Assembly: GCA_023485205.1 (NCBI GenBank)
Contig: JAMCZX010000017.1
Span: forward strand, 16,767-80,766
DNA length: 64,000 bases
Direction: 5' to 3'
Origin: Candidatus Omnitrophota bacterium
GTDB lineage: Bacteria > Ratteibacteria > UBA8468 > B48-G9 > DTJG01
Shown here: positions 1 through 9,413 of the stretch, piece after piece
Numbering within the stretch: position 1 is the stretch's first letter
Layout of the letters: every line of letters starts with the position of its first letter
Notes under the pieces: generated by a model
What the model was told of the DNA's origin: nothing
Database searches by the model: none
The model's input: the letters and a program-made list of their open reading frames with translations, nothing else
Made by a program: the position numbers and the translations under genes

Positions 1-448
1 TGATGCAATTTTTATTTTTTAACATCCTTAAAAGATTTGGCCAGATTTCTGCTTCAACAAGAATAAAAAGTGATGGTTTTATAAGGTCTATGGTTTTCCG
101 GACAATAAAATAGAAATCAACCGGAAGAAATATAACAGGTATATCAGGAATCTGTTTGTTTGCGATTTCACGGCCGGATTTTGAACTGCAGCTTAAGATT
201 ATTTTTATACATGGAAATCTATCCCTTATTTCAGTGATAAATGGAATTATTGCTGAAATCTCACCGATTGAAACGGCATGTATCCATATTGTTTTTTTAT
301 GGGGCTCTTTTTTTATTATTTTCGGATAGATACCTATTCTTTCCTTCCAGTGTGAGTTTTCCCCTGAAATTCTTTTAAAATAAAAAATAATTGCCAGTGG
401 AAGTATAAAAATTCCGGCTATTTCATATAAGAGATACAATATTCCCAT
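1..448 (-). CDS. waaA: 3-deoxy-D-manno-octulosonic acid (Kdo) transferase, N-terminal part
   Basis: Transfers Kdo from CMP-Kdo to lipid A precursor at the inner membrane, so the organism should make LPS. Only the first 149 codons are in the window; the C-terminal glycosyltransferase half lies beyond the left edge. Visible: an N-terminal membrane anchor (about residues 3-22), the family motif WIHAVSIGE near residue 50 with its catalytic Glu, and the EAEIWPN motif near residue 135. I chose the ATG at 448 because the next upstream in-frame ATG is followed by a stop; the ribosome binding site is weak. Family assignment is firm; the start is less so. Confidence 0.88.
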   Translation of the reverse strand, partial: MGILYLLYEIAGIFILPLAIIFYFKRISGENSHWKERIGIYPKIIKKEPHKKTIWIHAVSIGEISAIIPFITEIRDRFPCIKIILSCSSKSGREIANKQIPDIPVIFLPVDFYFIVRKTIDLIKPSLFILVEAEIWPNLLRMLKNKNCI

Positions 449-504
449 TCTTTTATACTAACATATTTTTTACTTGCAGACACGAGTAAGAAAAAGAAAA
501 AACA

Positions 505-646
505 GAAATTCCGACATAAGAAATGTTTACTTTACTAAAGTAAGAAAGATAAGTTCTGGATTGCTCTTCTCTTCTTTATAACTGCGCTCTTTCAAATAAA
601 GATTCAAAGACAATTCAAACTTATCTTGTTCTTATGTCGGAGTTTC
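505..646. repeat. palindromic intergenic repeat, copy 1
   Basis: Outer arms GAAATTCCGACATAAGAA (505-522) and TTCTTATGTCGGAGTTTC (629-646) are inverted with one mismatch. Inside, 548-625 is an inner module whose ends (ATAAGTTCTGGATTG and CAATTCAAACTTAT) are again roughly inverted. The inner module recurs at 3663, 5162, 48478, 56101 and, as half copies, at 21009, 23447 and 57256. Sits between waaA and amtB. Confidence 0.8.
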
Positions 647-662
647 AGAAAGAAATAACAGG

Positions 663-1898
663 CTACTCCATAAGGGTATAGCCCGTTTCATGATGCTGGG
701 ATAAATCAATACCCATGTGCTCCTCTTTTTCACTCACCCTTACCCCCAGGACAACGTCTATCAACTTATAAATTATAAACGTTGCTCCAAACGTATAGGC
801 AACTGTTACCCCGACTGCAAGCATCTGTATCAAAACCTGTTTCCCGTTTCCATATACCAGACCATTTGCACCACCCGGGTTTATCAGTATTGAAGCAAAA
901 ATCCCGGTGGAAATTGCCCCCCACATTCCACCGATACCATGGACCCCGAATGCATCCAATGAATCATCATAACCAAATTTTGGTTTGAGGAAACTTACTG
1001 CAAGGAAACAGAAAGTTCCTGCAAAAAACCCTATGATTATGGAATTTACCGGGCTGACAAAACCTGCCGCAGGCGTAACCGCAACAAGCCCTGCCACTGC
1101 ACCTGATATTACCCCAAGCAGCGTTGCCTGTCCATTGAATATCCAGTCCATAAACATCCATGCCAAACCCGCTGCAGCTGTTGCTACGTTAGTCGTAACA
1201 AAAGCATTGGCAGCAAGCCCATTTGCGGCAAGCGCGCTTCCTGCATTAAACCCAAACCATCCAAACCATAACAGCGCCGCACCAAGAGCAGCAAAAGGCA
1301 GGTTATGGGGCGGCGGCGTCCTGTCAATGGTTCTTTTTCCAATAATCAGAGCCGTTACCAGGGCTGCAATACCGGCATTAATGTGAACGACCGTACCACC
1401 CGCAAAATCAAGAACACCAAGTGTCCTTAACCATCCCCCTATTCCCCATACCCAGTGTGCAATAGGGTCATAAACAAACGTTGTCCATAAAACCGTAAAC
1501 AAAAGAAAAGATGAAAATTTCATCCTCTCTGCAAAAGCACCAATTATCAAGGCAGGCGTGATAACCGCAAACATCATCTGGAATATCATAAATGCCTCAA
1601 AAGGTATTGTTGGCGCATAAGCAGGGTTTGGAGCAAATCCAACGCCTTTTAATCCTGCAAAGGCAAACCCACCCCAGAACCCGTGTGATGGAGCAAAAGC
1701 AAGGCTAAACCCGAAAAGAACCCACTGAATGCTTACCACGCATAAGGCGGCAAAACATTGCATAAGAACACCAAGAATGTTTTTTCTACGGACAAGACCA
1801 CCATAAAAAAATGCTAATCCGGGTGTCATAAGCATAACCAGAGCTGCAGATATCAAAACCCATGCAGTATCCCCTGCATTTATCATTGTATTTCCCAT
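663..1898 (-). CDS. amtB: ammonium transporter, Amt/MEP/Rh family
   Basis: Inner-membrane ammonium channel of 411 residues with about 11 hydrophobic segments. The family signature LDFAGGTVVHINAG contains D164 and H172, equivalent to E. coli AmtB D160 and H168 of the twin-histidine pore; the second histidine lies in DAFGVHGIGG near residue 322. The C-terminal tail (GIDLSQHHETGY) is the cytoplasmic arm that normally contacts GlnK, yet no glnK/glnB gene is next to it. The ATG at 1898 follows a clear AAGGAG site. Two intrinsic terminators lie in the 257-bp region upstream, so expression may be attenuated. Confidence 0.95.
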   Translation of the reverse strand: MGNTMINAGDTAWVLISAALVMLMTPGLAFFYGGLVRRKNILGVLMQCFAALCVVSIQWVLFGFSLAFAPSHGFWGGFAFAGLKGVGFAPNPAYAPTIPFEAFMIFQMMFAVITPALIIGAFAERMKFSSFLLFTVLWTTFVYDPIAHWVWGIGGWLRTLGVLDFAGGTVVHINAGIAALVTALIIGKRTIDRTPPPHNLPFAALGAALLWFGWFGFNAGSALAANGLAANAFVTTNVATAAAGLAWMFMDWIFNGQATLLGVISGAVAGLVAVTPAAGFVSPVNSIIIGFFAGTFCFLAVSFLKPKFGYDDSLDAFGVHGIGGMWGAISTGIFASILINPGGANGLVYGNGKQVLIQMLAVGVTVAYTFGATFIIYKLIDVVLGVRVSEKEEHMGIDLSQHHETGYTLME

Positions 1899-1943
1899 TA
1901 TTTTTCTCCTTATTACTTAGTTATTTTATTTATTCCCTTGAAA

Positions 1944-1990
1944 ACAAAAAAAAGGACGTCTTCTTCTTTGAAAGAAAGAAAAACGTCCTT
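1944..1990 (-). terminator. intrinsic terminator 2 in the amtB leader
   Basis: On the minus strand AAGGACGT and ACGTCCTT (1952-1959 and 1983-1990) form a perfect 8-bp stem, extended inward by pairing TTCTT/AAGAA tracts, followed by a run of eight T. It lies about 50 nt upstream of amtB. Confidence 0.75.
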
Positions 1991-2014
1991 GTTATTATTA
2001 ATGCAACTTTGCAA

Positions 2015-2054
2015 ATAAAAAAGCCTCCAGAAGCAGCTTTGCATTCTGGAGGCT
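2015..2054 (-). terminator. intrinsic terminator 1, end of the acs cluster / amtB leader
   Basis: Minus strand: AGCCTCCAGAA pairs perfectly with TTCTGGAGGCT (2022-2032 and 2044-2054), then TTTTTTATTT. It probably ends the CODH/ACS transcript after the DUF3786 gene. A nearby upstream GGAG could pair alternatively with the CTCC of this stem, which would suit attenuation. Confidence 0.8.
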
Positions 2055-2155
2055 ACATTGTCTCCAACTTTATATGTAAAATAGCATTTTAAAGTATTCC
2101 AGTCAAATTTATTTTGAAAGTAGGGTACCAGATGGATTTCACTTAACAATTCCTC

Positions 2156-2728
2156 TTATGAGCAGAGTTTGATGACAATTTCTTCACACATGACAACAAT
2201 ATTTTCAATATCAAATATTTCAGAGATACTTGCGTCAAAAAGGACTTTGGCATCTGCGGAAAATTCTTCATCTGCAGGATAAAGAATAAAAATCAGGTGA
2301 ATTTTGGGAAAAACAGAAAATCGGACTGAAAATTCTGAAATATCAAAAGGTTTTCCATTTAATTTTTTTGCTTTTTCCATGAAATTCAGGGGATGGTCTC
2401 CAAATTTTTTAATCAGGGGCTTATAAATCCGGGAGTGGAGCGCAGGATAATACATTTCTCCGGATGGAATATCTTTAAAACCGATAAAGCCATTCTCTTT
2501 TATATATTTTTTGGCTCCAATCAGATAGTGAAGGATTAAAATTTTTTCTCTGTTTTTTAGTGTTTCATCTAAAAATTTTATTTCAGGATATTGGATAGAA
2601 TAAAATGTGTCTAAATAAAAAACCGTAAGGATATTTTTCACTTTATCCCATGTTCCACCAATATTTATGGCAATCTGCCCAGGAGAAGATTCTTTTAATT
2701 TTTTTAATGCTACTTCAAAGGCATTCAT
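2156..2728 (-). CDS. DUF3786 family protein, CODH/ACS-associated
   Basis: A 190-residue soluble protein without signal peptide or membrane segment. The central block (ILHYLIGAK, then FIGFKDIPSGEMYYPAL, residues about 64-98) matches what I recall of DUF3786, a family commonly found beside CODH/ACS and corrinoid methyltransferase genes in acetogens and methanogens; its function is not established. It begins 7 bp after acsE and is surely its co-transcribed partner, last gene of the acs operon before the terminator at 2015-2054. A role in corrinoid or cofactor handling is only inference from context. Confidence 0.7.
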   Translation of the reverse strand: MNAFEVALKKLKESSPGQIAINIGGTWDKVKNILTVFYLDTFYSIQYPEIKFLDETLKNREKILILHYLIGAKKYIKENGFIGFKDIPSGEMYYPALHSRIYKPLIKKFGDHPLNFMEKAKKLNGKPFDISEFSVRFSVFPKIHLIFILYPADEEFSADAKVLFDASISEIFDIENIVVMCEEIVIKLCS

Positions 2729-2735
2729 CAGAGAT

Positions 2736-3611
2736 TTATATCTTAAGCCAGGAATGAGAATATAAAGATTTTCCTTTTAATACATTTACGGTCTTTACAT
2801 AATTTCTTTCCTCTTCTGAAAGGTCATCAATTTTTATATCCTCTTCCATTGCTTTCCATATCAGGTTTTTTATTGCTTCTTTTTTACCTTTTGACATTTC
2901 AATAATTTCTTTATCAAGGCCATCAAGGATTGCTCCTTCCATGCTATATTTGGAAAGCATTGTAAGATATGTCCTGTTAATCAAGGGTCTTAGTTTTTCA
3001 GGGGCGCCATTTGAAACATTTGAAAGTCCGCAGGTAGAACTAAAATCAGGAAACATATCCTTAAACATCTGCATGAATTCCAACGTTGCAACCACCTGGT
3101 CCTGCTGATAGGGAACAGGCAGAACAATCGGGTCAAATAAAACATTCTGATGTGGGATTTCCATTTCATCTGTTTTTGCTGAAAATGCTGCTGCAAGAGC
3201 GCCTCTTTCATTTACATCCCGGGGCATCCCTTCTTTTCCAATCAGCAACGCAATACACTTACATTTGTATTCTTTCATCAGGGGTAAAAGACTATCCATC
3301 TTTTCTTCTGTTGCCTGAATTGAATTTATAATTGTATTTTCCCCTTCAATTTTCAGCCCGGCTTTTATTGCTTCTATATTGGTTGTATCAATGGATAAAG
3401 GAAGATTGCTTACCTCTCTGATTGTTTTTATGAGCCATTCCATAAGTTGTGCTCCATCTTTTCTGGCGGGTCCAATATTTATATCCAAATAATCAACGCC
3501 GTTTTTCTGGCTTTCCATTGCAATTTCCTGAATAGGTTGTTTTATTTTTTCCTTCATTGCAGACTTCAGGATTTTATTCATTATATTGATGTTCTCACCT
3601 ATTAATAACAT
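2736..3611 (-). CDS. acsE: 5-methyltetrahydrofolate:corrinoid/iron-sulfur protein methyltransferase
   Basis: Moves the methyl group from methyl-H4folate to the cob(I)amide of the corrinoid iron-sulfur protein, linking the methyl and carbonyl branches of the Wood-Ljungdahl pathway. 291 residues, a pterin-binding TIM barrel: MLLIGENIN start, LDINIGPA near residue 45, PLSIDTTN near 75 and CGLSNVSNG near 185 are the usual folate-binding blocks. I start at 3611 because GGGGGA precedes this ATG and the protein then begins as known AcsE proteins do; an ATG 45 bp upstream would add an unconserved tail. Separated from acsC by a 181-bp gap that holds a palindromic repeat. Confidence 0.93.
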   Translation of the reverse strand: MLLIGENINIMNKILKSAMKEKIKQPIQEIAMESQKNGVDYLDINIGPARKDGAQLMEWLIKTIREVSNLPLSIDTTNIEAIKAGLKIEGENTIINSIQATEEKMDSLLPLMKEYKCKCIALLIGKEGMPRDVNERGALAAAFSAKTDEMEIPHQNVLFDPIVLPVPYQQDQVVATLEFMQMFKDMFPDFSSTCGLSNVSNGAPEKLRPLINRTYLTMLSKYSMEGAILDGLDKEIIEMSKGKKEAIKNLIWKAMEEDIKIDDLSEEERNYVKTVNVLKGKSLYSHSWLKI

Positions 3612-3662
3612 TTTATCCCCCTGAAATTCCGGCCTGAGAATATTTATAATATTCAATGAAAG

Positions 3663-3791
3663 AGATAAGTTATGGATTGCTCTTTATATCTTTATAAAGA
3701 TAAATGCTTCAAATAAAGATTTAAAGACAATCCAAACTTACTTCAGACGTCGTTCACTAAGAATTTACAATTCTTCTTATGTCAGAATTTC
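3663..3791. repeat. palindromic intergenic repeat, copy 2
   Basis: The inner module (3663-3741) is followed by CGTCGTTCACTAAGAATTTAC and then TTCTTATGTCAGAATTTC (3774-3791), the same right arm as copy 1. It ends 1 bp from the acsC stop codon, inside the acs operon. Confidence 0.75.
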
Positions 3792-3792
3792 A

Positions 3793-5133
3793 TTAATGTG
3801 CTGTTGATAAAGTTTTTAAAAATGCAGGCAGATGTGCTGCTTCCCTTGGGCCCAGGACTATTTTCCATCCCGGCAGTTCCTCTTCAAGTTCTCCGGCAAT
3901 CTGTGCAACCATACCGGGCAATATTAACGTTCTGTTTGAAGTTTTTTCCTCAATCTTTGATTTTTTTACAAGAGTGGCAATCGTCTCAGCATTAAATTTG
4001 TCTGCCGCCCATGCAGTTAAAACAGATAAACCTTCTGCATCCTGGATTAGTAAATGTATACCGGTTCTTGCATTTTCAATCTCACCGGAAACGATAAAAT
4101 AAGTAAGTGAAAAATTAGTAGTTACAAGAACAGGGGAATTTGAGTCAGGTTTTCCAACTTCATATATTCCTTCAGGGGTCGCCATTGGTTTCTGGGGGTC
4201 CGTAAATATGTTGAGCCTTTCAAGAAAAAGAGGGAAAAGAGATTCCCCCCTTAACGAGGAAAGTAGAACAATACTCCCGTATTTTGCAATAAAAGTTCCT
4301 GCATATACAGTTTCCTTAAGCGGGTCTTTTGTCATAAATGCAGGAATAGTAAGAACCGGGTATCCGATCTCTTTTATCTTTCCAAGAATTGCACCCCTCC
4401 TGATTAATACCATGTTTTTATATACTTCATTTATTGTACCTTCAGGATAAAGAATAATGTTTTCTACACCCATGGCAGTAATTTTTCTTGAAACGTCTGC
4501 TAATTCCTCAATGGTTTTTCCTTTTACCACGACAGGCACAGAAAACTGTTTTGCAATATTCCCCATTTCCGAATAGTTATTTGTATCTGCATAAAAAATT
4601 ATTGGATTGTTCTCTTTACATAATGGTATTGCCTCTTTTAGAAGAGATGCATTTTGACTCATAAGAATCAGGGATTTATTCGTTGGACAGGCTTTTTTTA
4701 CAATCTCAATGAATTTCCCCACACCTTCATCTTTTATGGCAATCGTATTGGGTTTAAGTGTAACCCCTACCCTGTCATAGGTAAGGTCCATTATGTTTTT
4801 GAATGATGCATCTATCTCCTCATCAGGCATGGACTCATTGATTATAAAACCAATGGCAGATGGATTGTAAAAGGTTTTTTCATGCCTGAACATAACCGTC
4901 TCACCGCCAATATTAATCTTTTCATTCTCTCTGCCAATGCTTATTATTTTCATTGGAGGCGCTGCATCCTGTAATAATTGTGTTTGGGCTTCCTTTGAAA
5001 CGTGCGGACATTTTTTGATGTCCTCTTTTCCCATTGCTATCTGCATGGCGAATGCAAGACACGTGGGAAATCCACATTCCTTGCAATTGGTTTTTGGTAA
5101 TAGTTTAAAAATATCAAGTGGTTTTAAAGCCAT
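3793..5133 (-). CDS. acsC: corrinoid iron-sulfur protein, large subunit
   Basis: Large subunit of the heterodimer that carries the methyl group on B12 to acetyl-CoA synthase. From the chosen start (446 residues) C17, C20, C25 and C42 form the expected CX2CX4CX16C [4Fe-4S] motif used for reductive activation; a TIM barrel follows, then a cobalamin-binding C-terminal domain (about 320-446). The ATG at 5133 follows AAGGAG and gives the usual M-A-L-K start; an in-frame ATG 21 bp upstream would overlap that site. Partner AcsD is encoded three genes upstream in the same operon. Confidence 0.94.
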   Translation of the reverse strand: MALKPLDIFKLLPKTNCKECGFPTCLAFAMQIAMGKEDIKKCPHVSKEAQTQLLQDAAPPMKIISIGRENEKINIGGETVMFRHEKTFYNPSAIGFIINESMPDEEIDASFKNIMDLTYDRVGVTLKPNTIAIKDEGVGKFIEIVKKACPTNKSLILMSQNASLLKEAIPLCKENNPIIFYADTNNYSEMGNIAKQFSVPVVVKGKTIEELADVSRKITAMGVENIILYPEGTINEVYKNMVLIRRGAILGKIKEIGYPVLTIPAFMTKDPLKETVYAGTFIAKYGSIVLLSSLRGESLFPLFLERLNIFTDPQKPMATPEGIYEVGKPDSNSPVLVTTNFSLTYFIVSGEIENARTGIHLLIQDAEGLSVLTAWAADKFNAETIATLVKKSKIEEKTSNRTLILPGMVAQIAGELEEELPGWKIVLGPREAAHLPAFLKTLSTAH

Positions 5134-5161
5134 TTTCTTCTCCTTCCTATCCAAAGTTAGT

Positions 5162-5240
5162 AATAAGTTCTGCTTTCTCTTTACTGCTTTATAACTACCA
5201 ATACTTCAAATAAAGCCGTAAAGAAAAGCCAAACTTATTT
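5162..5240. repeat. palindromic intergenic repeat, copy 3 (degenerate)
   Basis: Begins AATAAGTTCTGCTTTCTC and ends AAAGCCAAACTTATTT, a diverged version of the inner module of copies 1 and 2, filling the acsB-acsC gap. Confidence 0.65.
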
Positions 5241-5248
5241 TTCCCATT

Positions 5249-7453
5249 TTACATAATGGGATCCATACTTAAAGCAGGATGTTTTTTCTCCTGTAAGAAA
5301 GGAAGAATCTCCTCTTCCGTGGAACCGATTGTTTCATCAGCAATCATATCTACTAAATCCGGTATCCCCATATCCTGTGCTCTTTTTTGAAGCCGCTCCA
5401 TTATCTCTTCTTTTAACATTTTTGGCATCCATACAAGCCGCTTCAGTCCATCCTCTGCATACAGGAATTTTGGTTGTGTAATGTTAAACTTTGCATGACC
5501 TAAAAAGCCAGGGGTTTGTTTTCCCCCGCCTATTGTCCCTGCAAGGGTGGAAAATTTCATCCCGCATGGGGTCTCTCCTTTAAATTCCCTGTTTACGGTC
5601 ATGATACCGTTGCACAGGGGAAGAACCACTGCTATACATTCACAGCACCCGCACGTTGTCATAGGGTCTACCATCAAACTGTAAATGCTGATATTTTCAA
5701 CCGCGCCCTTACTTGCAGTATCTATAAATTTATTACAGCCCTCCCATTTTCCATATTTTGCATCAATGACAGCACCCTTTTTTATGGGCTGATTTGGACC
5801 CTGGGGATTTATTTTGTGTGATGCCCTGCCATCAAGCCATGAAACTGCTCCACACAGCCCGGTTCTTTCCGGCGTTACGATACACACGTGGGATGGGGCA
5901 AACGACTGGCAAAGCGTGCAGGAGTAATACGTATCAATGTCTTCATCCTTCATATCTGCCAATCTTTCATCCCTTATTGCCCATGTTTTTCTTGCTTTCT
6001 CAAGAATTTCCCTGACCTTTTCCTCTTCTGTATATATTTTTACCTGGACCTTGTCAATAATGCTTGAAAAATCCTCATGAAACTTTCCCTGGATGGCAAC
6101 GCCGAGATGTTTTAACTGTAATCCTTTTTCTTTTGCTTTTTGGGATAATCTTATCCAGATAATGTCTCTCTGACCAATATGCATTGCTCCATTTACATAG
6201 TTGACGTAATCATGTATACGTCTTTCAAGAATAGGTTCAAAATCCTCCTGCATTTCTCTTCCTGCAACCTCTGCAACGATACCAAACGGGACCAAACTTC
6301 CCTCAGGAAGAACGTCTACGTCAGGGCCAATAACCTCAACCTTTCCATCTTCAACCTCATTAAGCGGCTTTGAAGTCGTCCATTCAAATGCCGGCGTTTT
6401 TGTCCCGCCCGCCTCCACGTATATGTCTTCCTTTCTTATTCTTTCACCTTCAAAAGCAGGGCCAAAAGGAACAGGAAGAGGAATTTTGACGACGGATACT
6501 TTTAATCCTCTCACCTCAACTGCTTTTGCTACGAGCCGGTCATAAGGAATACCTGAAACAACGTGTTCATAAGTGCAAACCCCTGTAGGAAGTATCTGCG
6601 GAATATGGGTATCCGCTATTGTTGGAAATCCAAAATTTATGGCTCCTGCTGCAGTGGCATACCACTGCTCATCAACATGTCCAAGAGCAAGAACGAATGC
6701 AAATATTCTATCCTTGTTATATATAAGTATTCTCCTGTAATCCCCTGCCTCAATTCCTCCAAAACTCATTGCCGCCCTTACTGCAAAACCAAGTGAAAAA
6801 ACAGCCTCGTATATATCAGGACCAAAAGGAACTAATCTTACAGGCCAGCCAACCTGAACGTTTGCTTTTTTCAACTGCTCTGAAAATCTTTCTCCATTAT
6901 GTGATGCGCACATAAAAACGTAAAGATTTTTTTCCTGCAGCTCCTGGGCGATTCTTGCTGCGGTTTTCTCGTCAGGGGCAGAGCCTGCTATAGCGGCAAA
7001 TCCCGGTGCGGTTCCATCAACAAATTCTATGCCTCTTTTTCTCAAAATAATGTCATTTGCTGCTCCAAGCCATAATTTCTCATCTGTCGGGTCCTCTTCA
7101 GATAAATAAAAACCCGGCTCATTCAGATATTTTACAGCCTCATACATCTCTTCAGCAAACAACGTTGCCATCCCGGCATCAAGTGTTGGGCCAAGATATG
7201 GAAGATGATAATTACGGGAAACAGGTTCCGGTATGATTTTTTTACATATTTTAAACACTTTTTCCATATCCGCTAAATTTTTTACGGGTATGCCAAGAAT
7301 ACCATAAATTACAGGCAGGTAATACGCGGTTTCAGGAAATCCCACCTCCTGCTTACCGCCATATTTGTCCATTGCCTGTTTCCAGTATTTCTCAGACATA
7401 TCAAGAATCTTATGTGCTCCATTGATTGCAGCAGAAGCAATTATTTTAGACAT
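5249..7453 (-). CDS. acsB: acetyl-CoA synthase subunit of CODH/ACS
   Basis: Condenses CO, a corrinoid-borne methyl group and CoA into acetyl-CoA at the nickel-iron A-cluster. At 734 residues it is the full bacterial length (Moorella protein about 729). The A-cluster ligands are visible: the CTLC pair, a Cys in SHVC and one in TGLC (about residues 510-535), and TCGCCEC (about 600), whose Cys-Gly-Cys binds the distal nickel. The N-terminal part that contacts CooS is intact. The ATG follows GGAG. Next upstream gene is cooS, 33 bp away. Confidence 0.96.
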   Translation of the reverse strand: MSKIIASAAINGAHKILDMSEKYWKQAMDKYGGKQEVGFPETAYYLPVIYGILGIPVKNLADMEKVFKICKKIIPEPVSRNYHLPYLGPTLDAGMATLFAEEMYEAVKYLNEPGFYLSEEDPTDEKLWLGAANDIILRKRGIEFVDGTAPGFAAIAGSAPDEKTAARIAQELQEKNLYVFMCASHNGERFSEQLKKANVQVGWPVRLVPFGPDIYEAVFSLGFAVRAAMSFGGIEAGDYRRILIYNKDRIFAFVLALGHVDEQWYATAAGAINFGFPTIADTHIPQILPTGVCTYEHVVSGIPYDRLVAKAVEVRGLKVSVVKIPLPVPFGPAFEGERIRKEDIYVEAGGTKTPAFEWTTSKPLNEVEDGKVEVIGPDVDVLPEGSLVPFGIVAEVAGREMQEDFEPILERRIHDYVNYVNGAMHIGQRDIIWIRLSQKAKEKGLQLKHLGVAIQGKFHEDFSSIIDKVQVKIYTEEEKVREILEKARKTWAIRDERLADMKDEDIDTYYSCTLCQSFAPSHVCIVTPERTGLCGAVSWLDGRASHKINPQGPNQPIKKGAVIDAKYGKWEGCNKFIDTASKGAVENISIYSLMVDPMTTCGCCECIAVVLPLCNGIMTVNREFKGETPCGMKFSTLAGTIGGGKQTPGFLGHAKFNITQPKFLYAEDGLKRLVWMPKMLKEEIMERLQKRAQDMGIPDLVDMIADETIGSTEEEILPFLQEKKHPALSMDPIM

Positions 7454-7486
7454 AGTAATTTCATCTCCTTAACATCATTATTGGTA

Positions 7487-9412
7487 TTATTCTAATTCCC
7501 TTCTCATAGCCATATCATACAAAACTCTTTCTCTTGCCTTGTCAATTCCGAGTTTTTTCCTTTTTTCATCAATGTGGTCTATCATTAATTTTGCCATTTT
7601 AACAGGGTCTGGCTCAAAAGCCCATTTCCCGCCTAATTCATTTTCAATGCCTTCAAATAAATATTTTGTCAGGTTCTTACTTCCAAGTGTAGGCCAGGTA
7701 ACTCCAAAAACCGTAAAAACCCCGGATGCCACAAAATACTGGCCAATGGCAATCGCTTTTTCACTCATCCATTCAGGAGCAGCACCAGCAGCAGGAAGTT
7801 CAGAAATATCATCTCCAAGCCCGCCTTCTTTTACCATTGCCGTTGCCGCTATAAGAATCCTTGAATTATCAACACATGAACCGAGATGTAAAACAGGAGG
7901 AATCCCTACAGCCTCGCAAACCTCCCTTAAACCGGGACCGCAATAGTCAAGTCCTTTCACAGGGTCCATCAATCCCGCCTTTGCAGTTGCTATTGCAGAG
8001 CAGCCTGTTTGTAAAACAAGCACGTCGTTTTTTATAAGTTCCTTGACAAGAGTTAAATGATTTTCATCAGTTGTAATCTTGGGATTGTTACATCCAACGA
8101 CTCCTGCAACACCCCGTATTTTCCCGTTAATGATATTATCATTCAATGGCCTGTATGATGCGCGGAATAGCCCTCCAAGGATATAGCTTATAGTCTCATG
8201 AGAAAATCCCGCAACAAGACTAACCTCTTCCTTTGGGATTGATACCTTTTCTTTTTTTCTGTTCTCAAAGTTTTCAATAGCCATATCCACAAGTTCTTTT
8301 GCTTTTTCAAGGGCATTTTCCTCGGTAAACTCTACATGGGTTGCACCAGGCAGTTTTGCCTTGGGGGACGTTGTTATAATCTTTGTGTGGAAACAGGAAG
8401 CTACCATTGGAAGGGACTGCATAATACACTGGATATCCACAGTCATTATCTCAACCGCACCTGTTGTTATTGCCATTTCCTGGTTTAAGAAATTTCCAAG
8501 AATAGGGATACCATGTCTCATAAGAACCTCATTTGCAGTGCAGCATATACCACCGAGATTTATTCCTTTTGCCCCTTTTTGCCGGGCTTTATCAACAAAT
8601 TCCGGCATATCAACAACAATTGCGAGCATTTCTGAAAGTAGCGGTTCATGCCCATGAACCACAATGTTTACGTATTCTTTGTCAAGAACACCAAGGTTGA
8701 CTTTTCCCACCAGGGGCTGAGGGGTTCCAAAAATAATATCCTGCAGTTCAGTAGCAATCATGGAGCCGCCCCATCCGTCAGAAAGAGAACATCTTGATGC
8801 CTGTCCCATTAAATGCTTATACTCCTGGTCTGTCCCCATAACTGTTCTTTCTATTGATTCTGAGATTTCCCGGTCAACTCCCCTTGGTTCTACTTTATAT
8901 TTTTTCCATAGATTCTGTCTTTTTGCCGGCGCCATTTTTAAAAAAGTCAGCCTACCTTCCTGCTGACCAAATTCAGACAGGGCTTTTTCTCCGAGTTCAA
9001 GGGCAATGTCTTCCGTTTTTTTGCCTGAAGTCTCTATTCCAAAAATTTTGCATAATTTGATTAGTTTATATGTATCCTTGATTTGATATCCCGGAGCCTC
9101 ATTTTTGGCAATCTTTATGAGTGCTTCTGCAACTGACCTGCCATGCCCTGAATGTGCAGAAGAACCTGCCGCCACCATTCTTAAAAAATGACGGGCAGCG
9201 ATTGTATCGGCATCTGCCCCACAAACTCCATATTGAAACTTACCTCCAGACCCAAATGGAGCTATTCTGCAAGGACCCATTGCACAAAAACGACAACAAA
9301 GTCCAAGCTGCCCGAATTTACACTGTGGCTGTTGCTTTTCAAGCCGTTCCCATACAAGTTCAAATCTTTCTCCTGATTTCATCGTATCCACCTGCTTTTG
9401 TTCTGTAGACAT
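7487..9412 (-). CDS. cooS: nickel-iron carbon monoxide dehydrogenase, catalytic subunit
   Basis: Reduces CO2 to CO (or oxidises CO) at the C-cluster, the CODH half of the CODH/ACS complex (also called AcsA). 641 residues. C31 and C39 suit the intersubunit D-cluster; C40, C43, C48 and C64 suit the B-cluster. C-cluster ligand blocks are present in order: HGHEP, GGICCTANE, GCNNPK, QTGCSAIATAK and HLGSCVDNSR. The start lies 2 nt after the acsD stop, with a GGAGGG site inside the end of acsD, so the two are translationally coupled. Confidence 0.96.
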   Translation of the reverse strand: MSTEQKQVDTMKSGERFELVWERLEKQQPQCKFGQLGLCCRFCAMGPCRIAPFGSGGKFQYGVCGADADTIAARHFLRMVAAGSSAHSGHGRSVAEALIKIAKNEAPGYQIKDTYKLIKLCKIFGIETSGKKTEDIALELGEKALSEFGQQEGRLTFLKMAPAKRQNLWKKYKVEPRGVDREISESIERTVMGTDQEYKHLMGQASRCSLSDGWGGSMIATELQDIIFGTPQPLVGKVNLGVLDKEYVNIVVHGHEPLLSEMLAIVVDMPEFVDKARQKGAKGINLGGICCTANEVLMRHGIPILGNFLNQEMAITTGAVEIMTVDIQCIMQSLPMVASCFHTKIITTSPKAKLPGATHVEFTEENALEKAKELVDMAIENFENRKKEKVSIPKEEVSLVAGFSHETISYILGGLFRASYRPLNDNIINGKIRGVAGVVGCNNPKITTDENHLTLVKELIKNDVLVLQTGCSAIATAKAGLMDPVKGLDYCGPGLREVCEAVGIPPVLHLGSCVDNSRILIAATAMVKEGGLGDDISELPAAGAAPEWMSEKAIAIGQYFVASGVFTVFGVTWPTLGSKNLTKYLFEGIENELGGKWAFEPDPVKMAKLMIDHIDEKRKKLGIDKARERVLYDMAMRRELE

Positions 9413-9413
9413 T

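Noticed and set aside
985..1386. 133-codon plus-strand frame opposite amtB
   Set aside because: Antisense shadow of a clear transporter gene; no initiation signals.
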